From contig JARYHS010009186.1 of the NCBI GenBank assembly GCA_031002005.1, forward strand, positions 187,080,437 through 187,144,436: a DNA stretch of 64,000 nt. Direction: 5' to 3'. Source of the stretch: Vandiemenella viatica. Taxonomy: Eukaryota > Arthropoda > Insecta > Orthoptera > Morabidae. This document shows, in pieces, positions 44,816 to 56,977 of this stretch. Below the pieces are notes generated by a model. The model was not told the origin of the DNA. It was given only the letters and a program-made list of their open reading frames with translations, and searched no databases. Positions within the stretch are counted from its first letter, which is position 1. Every line of letters begins with the position of its first letter. The position numbers and the translations under genes were made by a program.

Positions 44816-45812
44816 ATTCGATCTTGCCGAGAAAGGATGGGCATCACAGAAAACCTTGCTTCTCAGATGAGCACTCCTTTACGAGATACACACCAAAGAT
44901 CACGCTACAACACGAGTAAACACTCCACCCTTAGGATTCTAATATTGTTTCGATATTACGCAATTTTTTTTTTTTTTCGAAATAAATAGTTTGTTAGAAT
45001 GTACGGAAAAAGTTAGTTAAACAACTACAAAAAAAGTTAAGAAATTGTGGAATTTAAATTACGGTAAAAGTTACAAGGATACTACATTACAAATGTTTGC
45101 TGCTACAGGAAAAAGTGAGGCAAACGTATTACAACGTATACCAAGGTCCGCCCGGCCGAGTTAGCGGTAAAATACTATCAGATAGAAATTAATGTCATTA
45201 ACGTTGTGTTGGTCCTACGTATCTCATGTAAGATGTAGCAGAAGTGTCATACGACGTTGAAGTGGCCGAGATCATCTGATTTCTGCCTGAAATATAATGA
45301 TTTCCTTATTAGTTAACTAGTTGACTAGTTGCAACTGATAATATATAACGTACTAATTGTTTTACGATGTCGGTACCTAACGCTAAGTGAAAAACTCAGT
45401 CCGAAAATAAACCCATTTTTCTTGACTGATTTGTTTCAATTACCGTTTCAGTTGCGTATTCGTATAGAGCCAGTTTAGTTACAATGTTAGGAACTGTTCT
45501 CCCTTCAATTTGAGCGGAGGAAACCGAAAGCGATAAGACGCAGCGGAGTGTGTGTTGAACAGATTGCCAGCAGATAACCGCAGAGTCAAGGCCCCAGCCG
45601 TCACTCGTGCTGGAGCTGAGGTTACTCGACCTGAGCAATAAGGCTTACGTAATATAACGCGCCACGGAGGGAAACTGCTGGTGGAGTTCTTAGCAGAAGA
45701 CGATCAAAGATCTACAGCGACATTCTGCAACTCGCAGAAAACTGTCGGTGGCAGAGGCGCACCAAAACTTCTCTGTTTTGCGATTTCCTAACACCAACGG
45801 CATGACTAAAGA
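44816..45812. other. Unassigned spacer
   Basis: Nothing recognised. The block 45480-45760 is somewhat GC-richer. Confidence 0.35.
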
Positions 45813-46212
45813 AAGAATTTATACAAGCATCTGAAGAGCAACAAGGAAAATCGAAGCATTTGAAATGTGGTTCTATAGAAAGATGCTGAAAATTAGGCGG
45901 ACAAATAAACTACGAAACGAACGAGTTTTGGGTGAGCAAATGAGGGTGAGCAAATAAATTTGTGGAATAGTCTTACAGAAAGAATAGACAGAATGGTAGG
46001 TCATATTTTGAGACATGCAGGATTGTTATTGGAGGGAACAATTGAAGGTAAAAACTATAGAGCAAGACAGACATTAGAATATTTGAAGCTGATAATTGAG
46101 AAAATGGGTTATAAACGGGGTATGTTGAGGTTAAAAGGTTAGCACAAGATAGGAAGGGATGGAGGATTGCATCAAAGATTGCATCAGTCGAGAGACTGAT
46201 AACAGTAATTTT
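45813..46212 (+). pseudogene. LINE-B reverse transcriptase C-terminus, copy 2
   Basis: The plus strand reads FEMWFYRKMLKI near 45858-45895, then after a frameshift and small duplication (GGTGAGCAAATGAGGGTGAG) an open piece at 45960-46142: MWNSLTERIDRMVGHILRHA, LLLEGTIEGKNYRARQTLEY. It ends with GGATGGAGGATTGCATCAAA and the terminal GTCGAGAGAC hairpin, then ACAGTAATTTTTATTAAAAA. It matches the copy at 27384-27763 residue by residue with many changes. It lacks a clean poly(A). Confidence 0.8.
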
Positions 46213-46904
46213 TATTAAAAAAAGTAGATCAACTTATATCGCTGATGTTATCTATCCTGTCATTGTCACATTGGTGGAAAAGTATCTCACTGCACTCAGA
46301 ATAACAGAAGTTTTTAGCACGTTTCTTAATACGTTTCTAAGGAATGTACGTCGTCTGTCTACTGGAGAATATCAGCCTAGTTTCCGCATTAGTTGTGCGA
46401 CACTTTCGCAGGGATTGTACCAATGGGTGAGAAATCGCGCGGCTCTTTTCTGCACATTCTCTATAGTCTACACTATTAATCACAGATCACAAAAATACTA
46501 AATATGAGAACACGTAAGAATTTTACAAGCAATTTCCTTTAAACGCAGAATTGTTTAAAATTCGACCTATGAATCGCAGTCTAAAATTAATTCTTCTAAC
46601 GACCAATGTTATTTGCGGATCCCATTCCACGTTGCTTTGTTCTGTTACACCAAGGTGCTCAAGTATCCAACATTTTTACGGATAGAAGTGCTTACCTTTG
46701 TACTCGTTATGCCCATTACGTTATTACTCGATGCAATTTCACTACCATTTATCACACCATGTTTAAATAACAGCGAGATCACATTGAATCTCTAAATAAA
46801 TACCACAACTCTTTACTTCCCTGCAGGTAACTGGATCATCTGCAAAATAATCTTAAACTGCTATTAATATTGTCTCCTAGATCGAAGGTTGAACTTAGTG
46901 GATC
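46213..46904. other. Unassigned spacer
   Basis: Nothing recognised. A 76-codon plus frame (46271-46501) has no domain. Confidence 0.35.
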
Positions 46905-47125
46905 ACTGAGCCTAATTTGTTAGCGGTTACTCCCGGGACTGGCATTCTGGAGGACATGGGTTCAAATCTTCGTCCGGTCAGACATATTTCGGTTTTCAAT
47001 GTTCTCCGGAAATCACTCCAAATGAATGCCGGGACGGTTGCTACTAAAGATCATGGCCGATTTACTTCGCGTTTCTTAACCCCAGAACTTTTCTGCTTCT
47101 AATAATCTCTAGGTTGACTAGGCTT
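46905..47125 (+). repeat. tRNA-derived SINE, diverged
   Basis: The head is TTGTTAGCGGTTACTCCCGG with B box GGGTTCAAATCTTCGTCCGG. The body has ATTTCGGTTTTCAATG, GGAAATCACTCCAAATGAAT, GCCGGGACGGTTGCTACTAA and CATGGCCGATTTAC; the tail is CTAATAATCTCTAGGTTGAC. Confidence 0.72.
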
Positions 47126-47291
47126 AAAGCCATAAAATCCTGATTGGAATATAGCCATTCAAGATTGTATGGCTGTTACACATTTGAGTCTATCCAGCAG
47201 ACGTTTACGGCACAGATCTAATAAATATAAACGCCATCTTCGGTAGTGATGTCAAATTGCTGTATCATGTTTTAAGCTAATATTGAAATAA

Positions 47292-47716
47292 CAGTTAGCA
47301 GGGATGGTATAAACTGCTGCTTTTCCGTCACTGTTATAACTGACAGTCACTTGAAAGTGGCTTGAAAGTGACAGTGATGATTAACTGTAAGTTAGTCACG
47401 TCGATACAGTAAAGTAGTATATACTCCACAAAAAAATCACTGAACCTTAACGACGAACAGTACAGTCATGTTTAATATGCAAAAGAGGTTAGCTGTGCCT
47501 CGATTACGACTACTTCACAGCTTCCGCGCAAGAAGATACCACTTGAGACGTGACAGTCACTTAGTAACGACTCTTTCGCTCACTGGTACTCTGTCGTGAA
47601 CTCGTGATTCTACACCGCTTGCAGATTGCGCCTTGAATCTTATCACGTGAACGTTACTCAGTCACGTCCAACTTGTGAAAGTAACTGAAACGTCATTTCT
47701 CGGCCATTGCTAACAG
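47292..47716. mobile_element. Possible short TIR element
   Basis: CAGTTAGCAGGGATGG at the left and the complement of CGGCCATTGCTAACAG at the right are imperfect inverted ends. Inside are several copies of GTCACTT/AAGTGAC motifs in both orientations (for example GACAGTCACTTGAAAGTGGC). Some hAT-like elements look like this. No target duplication was found, so the call is tentative. Confidence 0.3.
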
Positions 47717-50700
47717 TCAGTATATACATTCACCATACTAGCATTCACTGTGTCGTTCTTTCTTCATGATCACTATTTAAAGTCTTCAGACAAATCGTAG
47801 AGCAGTGAAGTATTGCAAGTAACAGCAGAAGTAGTTTGTTTTTCATATATATATATATATGTAACATTTATTTTTTGTAATTCTCCTTACAAAATAAAGT
47901 TGATAACAATATAAATCAACGATACTTTGTTTCTAAATGCGTTAGTTGGAAACATTTACTGTAAGTGAGATGCCTATTTCCAACAGATTTAAAACGCAAG
48001 TTAGCTTTTCCAATTAAATAAAGTGTTACGAACTTTTTATTCAGTCGATATGCTGTAAAAGAGTGTTTGCATCTACTGATAGTAGTTACACGCTGTGTAC
48101 AATAATTTTCATCTGCTACTTTTACCAGCAAAGACGATATAAATGTATCTCTGCATTAAGACACTCAATTCCGACCGAATCCGGTGAGTAAGCTGTAACG
48201 CTCGGGTTCTGATATAGGTTTAATTATTATTTTTTTTGCTAATGCGAACGAAATGCTAACAGCGAACTGAATAACGTGGCAGTCCCCATCTAATGAAATT
48301 TATCCTCTTTTCTGTTTGCAAGTTTATGATTTTGTCTTAATCCTCCAAAATAAAAAAAGAGAAACGTGGAAACTATGGCAGGTCATTGAATGTCAAATAA
48401 ATTCAGTCAGCAGAGAGACCATGCAAGGTGATTAACTGCGAAAATGATTTACTACTACAGATTTCCTTTGATAAAATATTTTAAACCTGGCTTTAATGTT
48501 AGGATCAATTTAATGAATCTGTCTCTCCTGCCCTGGGTGTTATTACTTACGCTAAAAAGAAATTACATTCTGATTTCATTCACGGAATGTTTTAACCCCG
48601 TACACGACTATAAATTGGCCACGATTTTAGTAAAACTTCTACTCTCAGTATTAAAAATCTATTTCAAGGGATAACTTACTTTCTTCGCTTACATATAGTT
48701 TCTATGACAGGTCGGAATATTTACCAAATATTTTTGCTCATTAGCGTTACATAAGCACGTCAACGATATTGTGGACACTATATCTGATAAAAAAAAGAGT
48801 TTATGTAACGTTAATGTAGAGTGATCGTTTGGTTATGATATGAGGAAGCTGTCAACTTAGAAGAGTTGATGGGGCATTTACATGAAGAATATTGTCACAG
48901 CACAATTGAATTTAACAATACTTTTCATTTAAGATTAGTTTATTTGTAATGTTTATCTAGAGTGATGATATGAAAATATTATGACAAAGATGTTAACTGA
49001 CAAGATTGATTGGTTTTCTCACGTAATGTTAAAAAAGTGGCATATTGGTCTGTGTACGATTTTAGCGATAAAAGTAATTATATTGAATTAGGCATTTACT
49101 TACATTTTCCGATCAATACGTTCTATTTTATCACGTTGTATTATTCATCGAACACTAAGACATTTTTTATGCGTATTTATAGTTGTTAGTGCATGTATAT
49201 AAGGTCTATATTATAAAATTATTAAGATGGGAAACTGCCTCTAAACTTTGAATTTCACCAGCGTATGCCTTTAACTGCCCTAATTGCAGTTGAACTTTAA
49301 CGTTCTAACCACAATCAAAAACATTCTCTTTGAAATTGATTACAGCACATTCATCTTCTGCTTCTAAAACAATAAATATCTTCACTAAACATCCGCAGAG
49401 CAAGAATCCAATATCAAATATGAAATTATTATGATTATGTATGACACTAAATCGTTCATAAAATTTGTTTAGGTATTTTTGGGACAAAATATCATAACGA
49501 TGGGTAAAAATAACTTCTCTCATGAATTTAGTAGCTAGTTTTGCGAAATTAGTCTCGTTATTTTTTTTATATTGTATGACTGCAGCATAGCAACCACAAG
49601 ATGTGCCAGTTCCTTAATGATCCGATTAAACGAATGAATTAGTTAATGATTTCGTCAATATTGCATAAAGTTATTATGATATTTCTAGATAATTAATTTC
49701 CGTTGTAAAGTTGGATTCCTGTCTTACTAAGCGTTTAAGTTTTTGTATGATTTATATTTAGAGATTTGAATTTAAATTGCCATTGAGTTTTTCATCTTAT
49801 TTTCTGTTCTCTTATTAGTCCATCACATTTTCTTATTTACTTCCCAACCCTTCGACTCAAACACATGGTAAGTGATTTTCAAATCAAAACCCATAGAGTT
49901 CCCTTGGACAATGGTATGCAGTATTCAACCTTGATCTTTTTTTTAATGTTATGTATTACTCTCAGCTCGCCACAACTCTTCGGTAGCAAACTGTAATGGA
50001 CCTTACAACTGCAATATAATATTCCAGTTAATCCGTAATATGTTTTATTATTACAAAGATTAATAAAAATTTGAGATATTACTAGACTTAGGGACTAAAA
50101 TAAATAAAATGACAGAACTGGATGGAATGAAAAATTGGTTGGAGCATTTGTAAAAAATATTTCACGCCTAGACACTTTGGAATGTTAAACTTTTTACTCA
50201 CTTAAATATTTGTATCAAGTTTTACTGTGAAACTGAAAAGCATTAAGTGATATTTTTCAAATGAAACTCTAGCTACTGGCGATTTGAGCAAGTAAGTTCT
50301 TTAATAATTTGTTTTCGAAGTCCTCAATTTAAAGTTATTCCTAGATCTTTTTACATTAAAAATAAAGCATTTTGCGCCTAATGTAAGAAAGGATTGATAG
50401 CCTACTCCATTAACCCGTGTCTCCGATAAACCTTTAGTAATCTGACAACAGTTTGCCAATTATAGAATTACATCAGAGTTTATAATGCGATTTCATCTTT
50501 CTTACTTGTTTGGAAAATTCAGAGTGATTTCTAAACCCATGAGCGAAAGCATTAGAATTTGCATTTCAGACTGTCTCAGTTGAGCTCAGTTGAGCTCAGT
50601 CTTAAATAAGCACATAAATGTTTCAGCCTTGTCATATCGAAAAAGCTGGGAAAAAAGAGCTAAATCGCTCTTGCATCTTTACTATCAAAATAACCGTGTT

Positions 50701-50832
50701 GACAGCACTTGATCTTAAACGTCGATTAAGCACAGTAGCATATTTACCTTACTACTGTTGGTTACGTTGGTCATGTTACGGCATTCTTCACTTAGTAAAG
50801 AAATGTTAAAGAAAATTCTAGAACAAACAACT

Positions 50833-50867
<35 letters not shown>

Positions 50868-52228
50868 TAATATTTAGTCTACGCCAAGAATCGACCTTTA
50901 ACGTTGAAGGGTTGCTGAACTAATAATACTTACAAGGTAAAGTTATAATATGCATGACACATCTAACAAAAATTGATTAATATAAATGATCACTAAGTGT
51001 TAATACTCGTAAATTATGAACACAACTAAACACGGCGCAGCTCAAAACTTTACATTTTATTAGATACCCGAAGTTAAAATTTTATTCAAAAAAATTACCA
51101 TGAAACTTGGAGTAAATGTAAAGTGCTTGAAGGAATTAGATCGTGAAGTTCACTCAGTGTCTATGGTACCTGTTGTGGACAACTTTTGTAAGCGTACGTG
51201 CCACGAGCTTTACCACTGACGCAGGGTGTTAACAGCTGAGATGGCATCACTCGCTGACCATGCCTCGCCGGATCTGGTTAGGTGAGTACTGTAGTGCAGA
51301 CTCGCTTCCGCAAGAGGGCTGGAACCCTGTGGCACTCTCTCTTCCACGCCTTCCGTCGTCTTGAAGTTTTACCGACCACCTGCTCTCCTCAAGAGGGCCA
51401 ACATCCGAACCGAACCAATCGCGTCTCCCCAGAAACTTTTCGTATTGCAGAATTGGCTGGTCATGTAAAAAACTGCACTAATATTACTATGAGGTACATA
51501 AAAATTATCTGGTTGGGTATTGGCTTTTCTCTCTGTCATATAGACCATGTACTGAGTTTTTCCCTTCACTCGAAAAACTTGATCCTTGTTAGATTTCGGG
51601 GATTTTCTCACGTACTGGAGAATATTTATCACTTGTCAGAGTTCACATTCCTGTCTTGCCTCATTATCACTGAAATTCACTTGTTTGGCGGATTCTTACA
51701 CTATCTGCAGTAAATGACATCTTGGAAACACTTGAGCGCACCTCTCTACGGACACATGTAGGCACTTAAGTTCCACGGGGAGGTCTTCACGAACGGGAAA
51801 ATTACAATGTGGACATGAGACTACAGACTATAGTCGCAGAAGATGACAAAGAAACGTAGTGTTCGTAGTATACTAAAAGCAGAACTGGAGATCGGATAAG
51901 TGCGTCGCTTGGGATTATAGTTCAATATGTTCTCTAAATGTAAAAATTTCTGCGGTAAGTGTATGGAAACTGTTTATCATTGCTTTGTCATAGTTTATTT
52001 TAAGACGATTCTACGCATGCATAATCCTTCAGGATTATATGTTATCGAGTTTAATTTTAGAATTCTGCTGTGATAATACAGGTTATCGAAATCTGAGTCA
52101 TAAAAGAAACGTCTACCTTTTATCTACAAAGTTATAAAGACTATTATCAGAACCAGTCTATAAAAACATCCCACCATTCTGTTCAAGCATTCATGAATTC
52201 TTTGATGACACAATCAGTACCATTAAAA
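47717..52228. other. Gene- and element-poor tract, 4.5 kb
   Basis: Only simple repeats stand out: (TA)n at 47846-47861, a duplicated GTTGAGCTCA near 50578, and (CA)n at 50835-50865. The longest frames, 143 codons plus at 51282-51713 and 87 minus at 51369-51632, overlap each other and show no domain. A short GC-rich stretch lies at 51230-51460. No SINE, LINE or transposon end was recognised, unlike most of the window. Confidence 0.35.
50835..50865. repeat. (CA)n microsatellite
   Basis: About 15 CA dinucleotides without interruption, preceded by AACAACTGA and followed by CGATAATAT. Confidence 0.95.
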
Positions 52229-52236
52229 CTCTAGAC

Positions 52237-52667
52237 CAGTGTTTCCCAACCTTTTTTGGGTCATGTCCCACTTTTAACATTTTTTTTTTGCCCCCCCCCC
52301 CCATACATAATTTCTAGTAAAAAAATTATTTGTTATTAAAGAAACTCATATAGGATGGTTTTTGAAAGAAAACACTTTAATATCTATTGTCATAAAACAC
52401 AGTAGGGCCTAAGTAAAATTAAAAAAAAACAACATATAATGAAATACTAAAATTCAAAAGATTTTTAATAAAGATTTATTATGGCAATTTAGTGTGATCC
52501 TTTTAAGAATTTGCTTTTTTGCAATATTTTGTACCTGTATCTAGCATTGCATTTAAATAACCCGAAGAGAAAGCGGCAAAGTCGTATCAAGTCAATTTCT
52601 AAATTGCCCCCCTAAAAAAACCAACTTGCCACCCTGTGGGGCGTGGGCCCCACGTTGGGAAACACTG
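52237..52667. mobile_element. hAT MITE, 431 bp, with perfect 8-bp target duplication
   Basis: The left end is CAGTGTTTCCCAACCTTTTT; the right end is the complement, ACGTTGGGAAACACTG, matched over 14-15 bases. The 8-bp repeat CTCTAGAC at 52229-52236 and 52668-52675 is exact. Internal parts pair loosely: a C run with TTTTTTTTTGCCC near the left, and TTGCCCCCCTAAAAAAACC near the right. No coding content. Its tip resembles the lone end at 4114. Confidence 0.9.
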
Positions 52668-52675
52668 CTCTAGAC

Positions 52676-55130
52676 TAATAAAACAGTTACTGTGTTATAT
52701 CCTCAGCAAAAACGGGTATGGTGAATTTCTAGTTCTAGAGATACTGAAAGTTCCGCATACAAGAACTGCCGCTGGAGAGTTGAATGATGCACGTGAGTGC
52801 AGTTTTCCGATTCTTTGGAAGAGGACGAATCGTTCTGTGTGTTCATTACGTTCAATACAACGGAGGAGGCCATCGCATGTGCATCGATGAAAGTAATCCT
52901 GTTTACTAAATTCAGTAAAGATGATTCCGCATTTTATCCATCGTCAGCTGCACGAAGATCGCTGAGCACTTTAAAGCTGCAGAAATGTGCACTATCATCA
53001 GTTGAGCAGTCGACCGTGGTAGGAATAGAACAGAAGACTTCAGAGAACACAGTGAACACTTTAGTCGTTAAATGACTTCTCTGGCTTCCGCAACCGTCTT
53101 TGTTAATGATTACTAGATTTTCGAAATTTTAAGAAATACCAACAACTTCGACGAATACAGCGGCCTATTACTCTGCGATGCTTGTTACTTGTTGTTATGT
53201 CAACATTAATAGTATCTCTGACGAAGGTTATAGAATGACAGCCGAATCCCTAGACTATCAAATAAGCAACGCGGCATGCCCCGAAAGTCTAGTAATCATT
53301 AATTATAGAGTTTTACGTGCATTTTCGTAAATTTCACGGTTCTTTCTTTGTAAAATTTTCCGAGACAAAGTTTTTATTTAATTTAGTTCATTTTAGACAC
53401 TCTCCTTATGAGGAAAAACTCTATCATCACCGCCTGCAGTTTAGATTTCGGAGCAACTAATTTTCACATGATCCGCTATATGTAAATTTTCTCTTGAAAG
53501 GATTGTGTCGAAGAATGGTTTGACACATTCTACATTGTATGACAGATAAAATGTCATTTCCCAATATTAGCTGAAGATAGCCCTAAATTACTATATGCAA
53601 ACAGAAACACGAATCACTAGTATTAGGAAATAGTTTCTTAATTGTTGGGTGGCCCGAGCACGTTAAGTTCCTTGTACAGTAGGAAGAATTTTCACTAGAA
53701 ATCCTTCAAGTTATTCTTCCTAGAGAATTCTAAATTTGAGGAACAGTATGATGGCATCAAAATAATAGGAGTCACGTATAGTAATAGAAGTAGACATCCC
53801 ACTTGCACGAGCTCTTTACTTTTCCTAACTTTTTTTTTTTTTTTTTTTTTGTTTGTTATATGCTAGTGACAACTAATCTATCTAATGGATCAACACATTT
53901 ATATTTCTCAATAACTTTTTTTCAGCTGAAGGTCTAAAACGAAATATATATATATATAAAATTTGTTACTTCATCAGTACACAAGGTTGTCATCAAACAA
54001 AGTTTCCGTGCATGAAAACAGGAAGTGAGCGTTACCCGGTGATGTTCAGTTGTCTTATCCGAGATCAGAGTCCCGGATTAGTGCCTCAGCGTCTCTTCGG
54101 AATAAAGTCGGCTGCCATTCAGCTTACAACAATCCGCAGTTCATTTTGATTTGTCATGCATATATCACATTTAAATTATATTTAGCTTGTTTAACATTAA
54201 TTTTCCCAATTTGCTAACTCTCACTTCTTTCTCGTATTCTTGAATCGATCTTTTATTGGCAAGAAATAAAAAGGAAAATAAAAACACAAGCTTTTTCACG
54301 GGTATCATCATTGAATCCCTAAATTTTCACCCTTTACAAGAAACTGCAATAGTTTGACATATGAGGTGATATAACGGGGAGAAGTTCTATTCTTGAAGAA
54401 CTTTCTCTCAATAAAGAAAATGTAATCCATGTAATATTTCTCTTGTTGTTGCCAAATAAACAGTACTGTGTACCCCATCAATCATGTTGCATTATTTTGT
54501 TTCTGTGCCGGCCTGAGGTTTTCCTGTATTAAGATTCTACAGATTCGTACTGTAGCACCGTCCAGTTGTGCTAACTTTCATCCAAACCATATGCAGATGA
54601 GTTGTGCTTCGCCACACCAAAAGCGGTGTTTAGGGCTGTCTGTATTACCACATTTGTGACATTTGTTGGTCACCGAGAGATGTATTCGGAATAGTTCTCA
54701 TTAATTACTTTGTACCAAAATAACACGATCTCAGATTGAAGAAGTGTACTAAAAACTGTTCGCCATTCAAGAGGCCAAATATTGAATAAAAATTAAATGC
54801 AGGTGATTGTTAACAGAGATAGAGTTACCAATAAATTCACTATGGCTACTACAACAGTAACTTCTGCTCTTCCAATCAACACGAAACTTTCCGCTATTTT
54901 TGACATCTAATTAAATTATCTGAACACATTTATACGGTTCTATGAGTTGTAAATTCATCGTCCGCCGCATAAAAGAAAACCAAGGCATTATAGATGTGTG
55001 TTACAGCATTAGAATAGATAAATGCTTCTCGATATCTCACCAAATTTTGTTATCTGCCAATAACTGTAGATGAAAATGAAGTGGAGTGAGTGTACGAATG
55101 GCATCAGGAATGAGGAAATAAAAAATACTA
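52676..55130. other. Unassigned spacer
   Basis: A plus frame of 92 codons at 52797-53075 has Ser/Thr-rich composition and no domain. T run at 53829-53850 and short TA repeat at 53946. Nothing else seen. Confidence 0.35.
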
Positions 55131-55690
55131 GCTCGAATTTAGCTATTGCAAAGCTAATTCTAGATTACGATTCATAGGTCGTATTTTGAGAATTGTAATG
55201 CTCAGACAAAGGAAATAGCTTACAAAACTCTAGTGCGTCCACATTTGAATTACTGGTGTGGAGTTTGTGATCCGTAACACAACGGATTGATTGACACGTT
55301 AGATAAAGTACAGAAGCGAGCCTCTTGATTCGTGACTGATTGTTACAGTCCTTACGAAAGTGTTACAGAATTGATACATAGATTGGGCTGGGATTGTTTG
55401 GCAGACAGATGATGTCATTTCCGTTTGAATTTATTGGTGAATATGCGAAAGCCTTTAATTTATAAGTGCAACGAAATACTTCTTCCGCCAACCTATTTAG
55501 GTCGCAATGACGGGAGAGATAAGATTAGAGAAATAAGATGCCTTACTGATGCTTTTATGTATTCTTTCTTTCCTCGTTCTGTTCGGGATTGGAATGCACA
55601 GACTTAGGATTGGTGCTTAGCACCCTCTGCCACCCACAATATTTGTGAATTGCAGCTTATAGATGTAATGTATATTGCATCCGACAAGCA
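55131..55690 (+). pseudogene. LINE-C reverse transcriptase C-terminus
   Basis: The plus strand reads RILRNCNAQTKEIAYKTLVR, PHLNYWCGVCDP, then a TAA, then LIDTLDKVQKRAS, a TGA, FVTDCYSPYESVTELIH and LGWDCLADR. After a frameshift near 55408, an open piece of 60 codons (55425-55607) ends with FFPRSVRDWNAQT. This is the same thumb/C-terminal region as LINE-A ('YKTLVRP.L.Y', 'LDKVQKRA', 'RDWN'), but a different family. Two stops and one frameshift disable it. The 3' end includes AGCTTATAGATGTAATGTAT, without a clear poly(A). Confidence 0.82.
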
Positions 55691-56755
55691 TAAAAAGTGG
55701 CACACGGAAGACAGCAAAACTTGTATTTAAAAAATTACAAACAAACGGGTTTGAAATCAATAGAAAACTATCATATTACTGTTTTAGGGTTTCATAGTTC
55801 CATAGTTTCATAGCTAACAATCATTTCCAGATTATATATATATATATATAGTAATCGTCTGAAAAATAACTTTCGCATCTAAGATCACAGAGGGGTACAG
55901 ATTCTAACAAAGATGACGACACCCACCGTGAAGCTTCAATACTTCACGGCCTGTACGATCTCTTTCCTTAACTGCTAAAATATTTCTTCAAGAAATTTTC
56001 ACGGAAAGGCGAAAAGGTAAGACACTGTTATTCCGGTCGGCGCAACAGGTGTTGCCTGGCTGCCGCTCCAGACGATAAGCAATGGCGTCACATGTCTAGC
56101 GAGCAGCTGATAGCGAACTCGCTCACTCCTCAGTTGGACGGCGGTAAACGAGCAGAGCGCACACCTGGACCAGTCAAGAGCACGCACGTGAGTATTGACC
56201 AATCGCACAGGTGAAACTTCTCCGTGTCCTATGTGGTCACTCTGCGAAATCATTCAGTTCATCGTCAACTTTTTTGCCGAGAGCTGATACATGGGGAGTT
56301 CTAGAAACTAGATTTGAATAAAAAAAAATCGCTAATTTCGGTCGAAAAAATCACACTTTTAAATCCCCATCCAATGTGTGGGGTACGGCATCAACAAAGT
56401 ATTTAACCACAGTATGAAAACACCACACTAACATTACTCCAAACCACCTATCACCGAGGACGGATTAGAAACGGTGACCCTGTTAATGTGAGCCCCTGAG
56501 CTGTCGGGGCCGACTCTAATCGAGTAACTGCCACATTGTGAGACGGAACTAACTTTACATTTTGTATTTGATTAAGAGTTTCGTCATATTTTTAAAATAT
56601 AAGAATTGAAATAATGTTTTGTTAATTATTTCACCTATCAGTAATCGCTTCCAGATTGTCACACAATCCTGCAAGACTTTCCTCTCTACCCTTCATATTT
56701 TTAGACTTAGTTTTACATGATCACCTGTTTTGACCTTGAAACCTAATTCAGAAAT
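55691..56755. other. Spacer with a GC-rich island at 56030-56250
   Basis: The island is CpG-rich (CGGTCGGCGCAACAGGTGTT, GCGAGCAGCTGATAGCGAAC) and open for 84 codons on the minus strand (55999-56253) without a known domain. A (TA)n run lies near 55835-55850. At 56440-56520 a minus-strand tRNA-like block (GACAGCTCAGGGGCTCACAT) may be a SINE head. Confidence 0.35.
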
Positions 56756-56974
56756 GGGTTAATCCATTAATTACGTGTTTTTTTTTTCGTAAATTTAAAC
56801 TCTCCCCCCATTTGGTGATATCTGGTGGGACCCTCCCCCCACCCCTTAACGTTATTTGAAGGGCGTAAATATTAAATAAAAGTTTCCGTCGTCCCCCCCT
56901 TCTCCCCTGGGGAGATTCCACTGGACCCCTCCCCAAACACCCTATTCGAGCTCACGTAATTAATGGACGCCCCC
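56756..56974. mobile_element. Short MITE, 219 bp, ISL2EU-like tips
   Basis: The inverted ends share CCATTAATTACGTG: left GGGTTAATCCATTAATTACG, right the complement of CGTAATTAATGGACGCCCCC. AAT flanks both sides (56753-56755 and 56975-56977), a possible short target duplication. C-rich tracts lie inside the right half, as in the larger MITE family, and the GG..G.GTCCAT tip is similar in style, suggesting a related superfamily. Confidence 0.65.
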
Positions 56975-56977
56975 AAT

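Noticed and set aside
51282..51713. 143-codon plus frame
   Set aside because: Mixed hydrophobic composition, no domain, no splice context, and an overlapping minus frame; probably chance.
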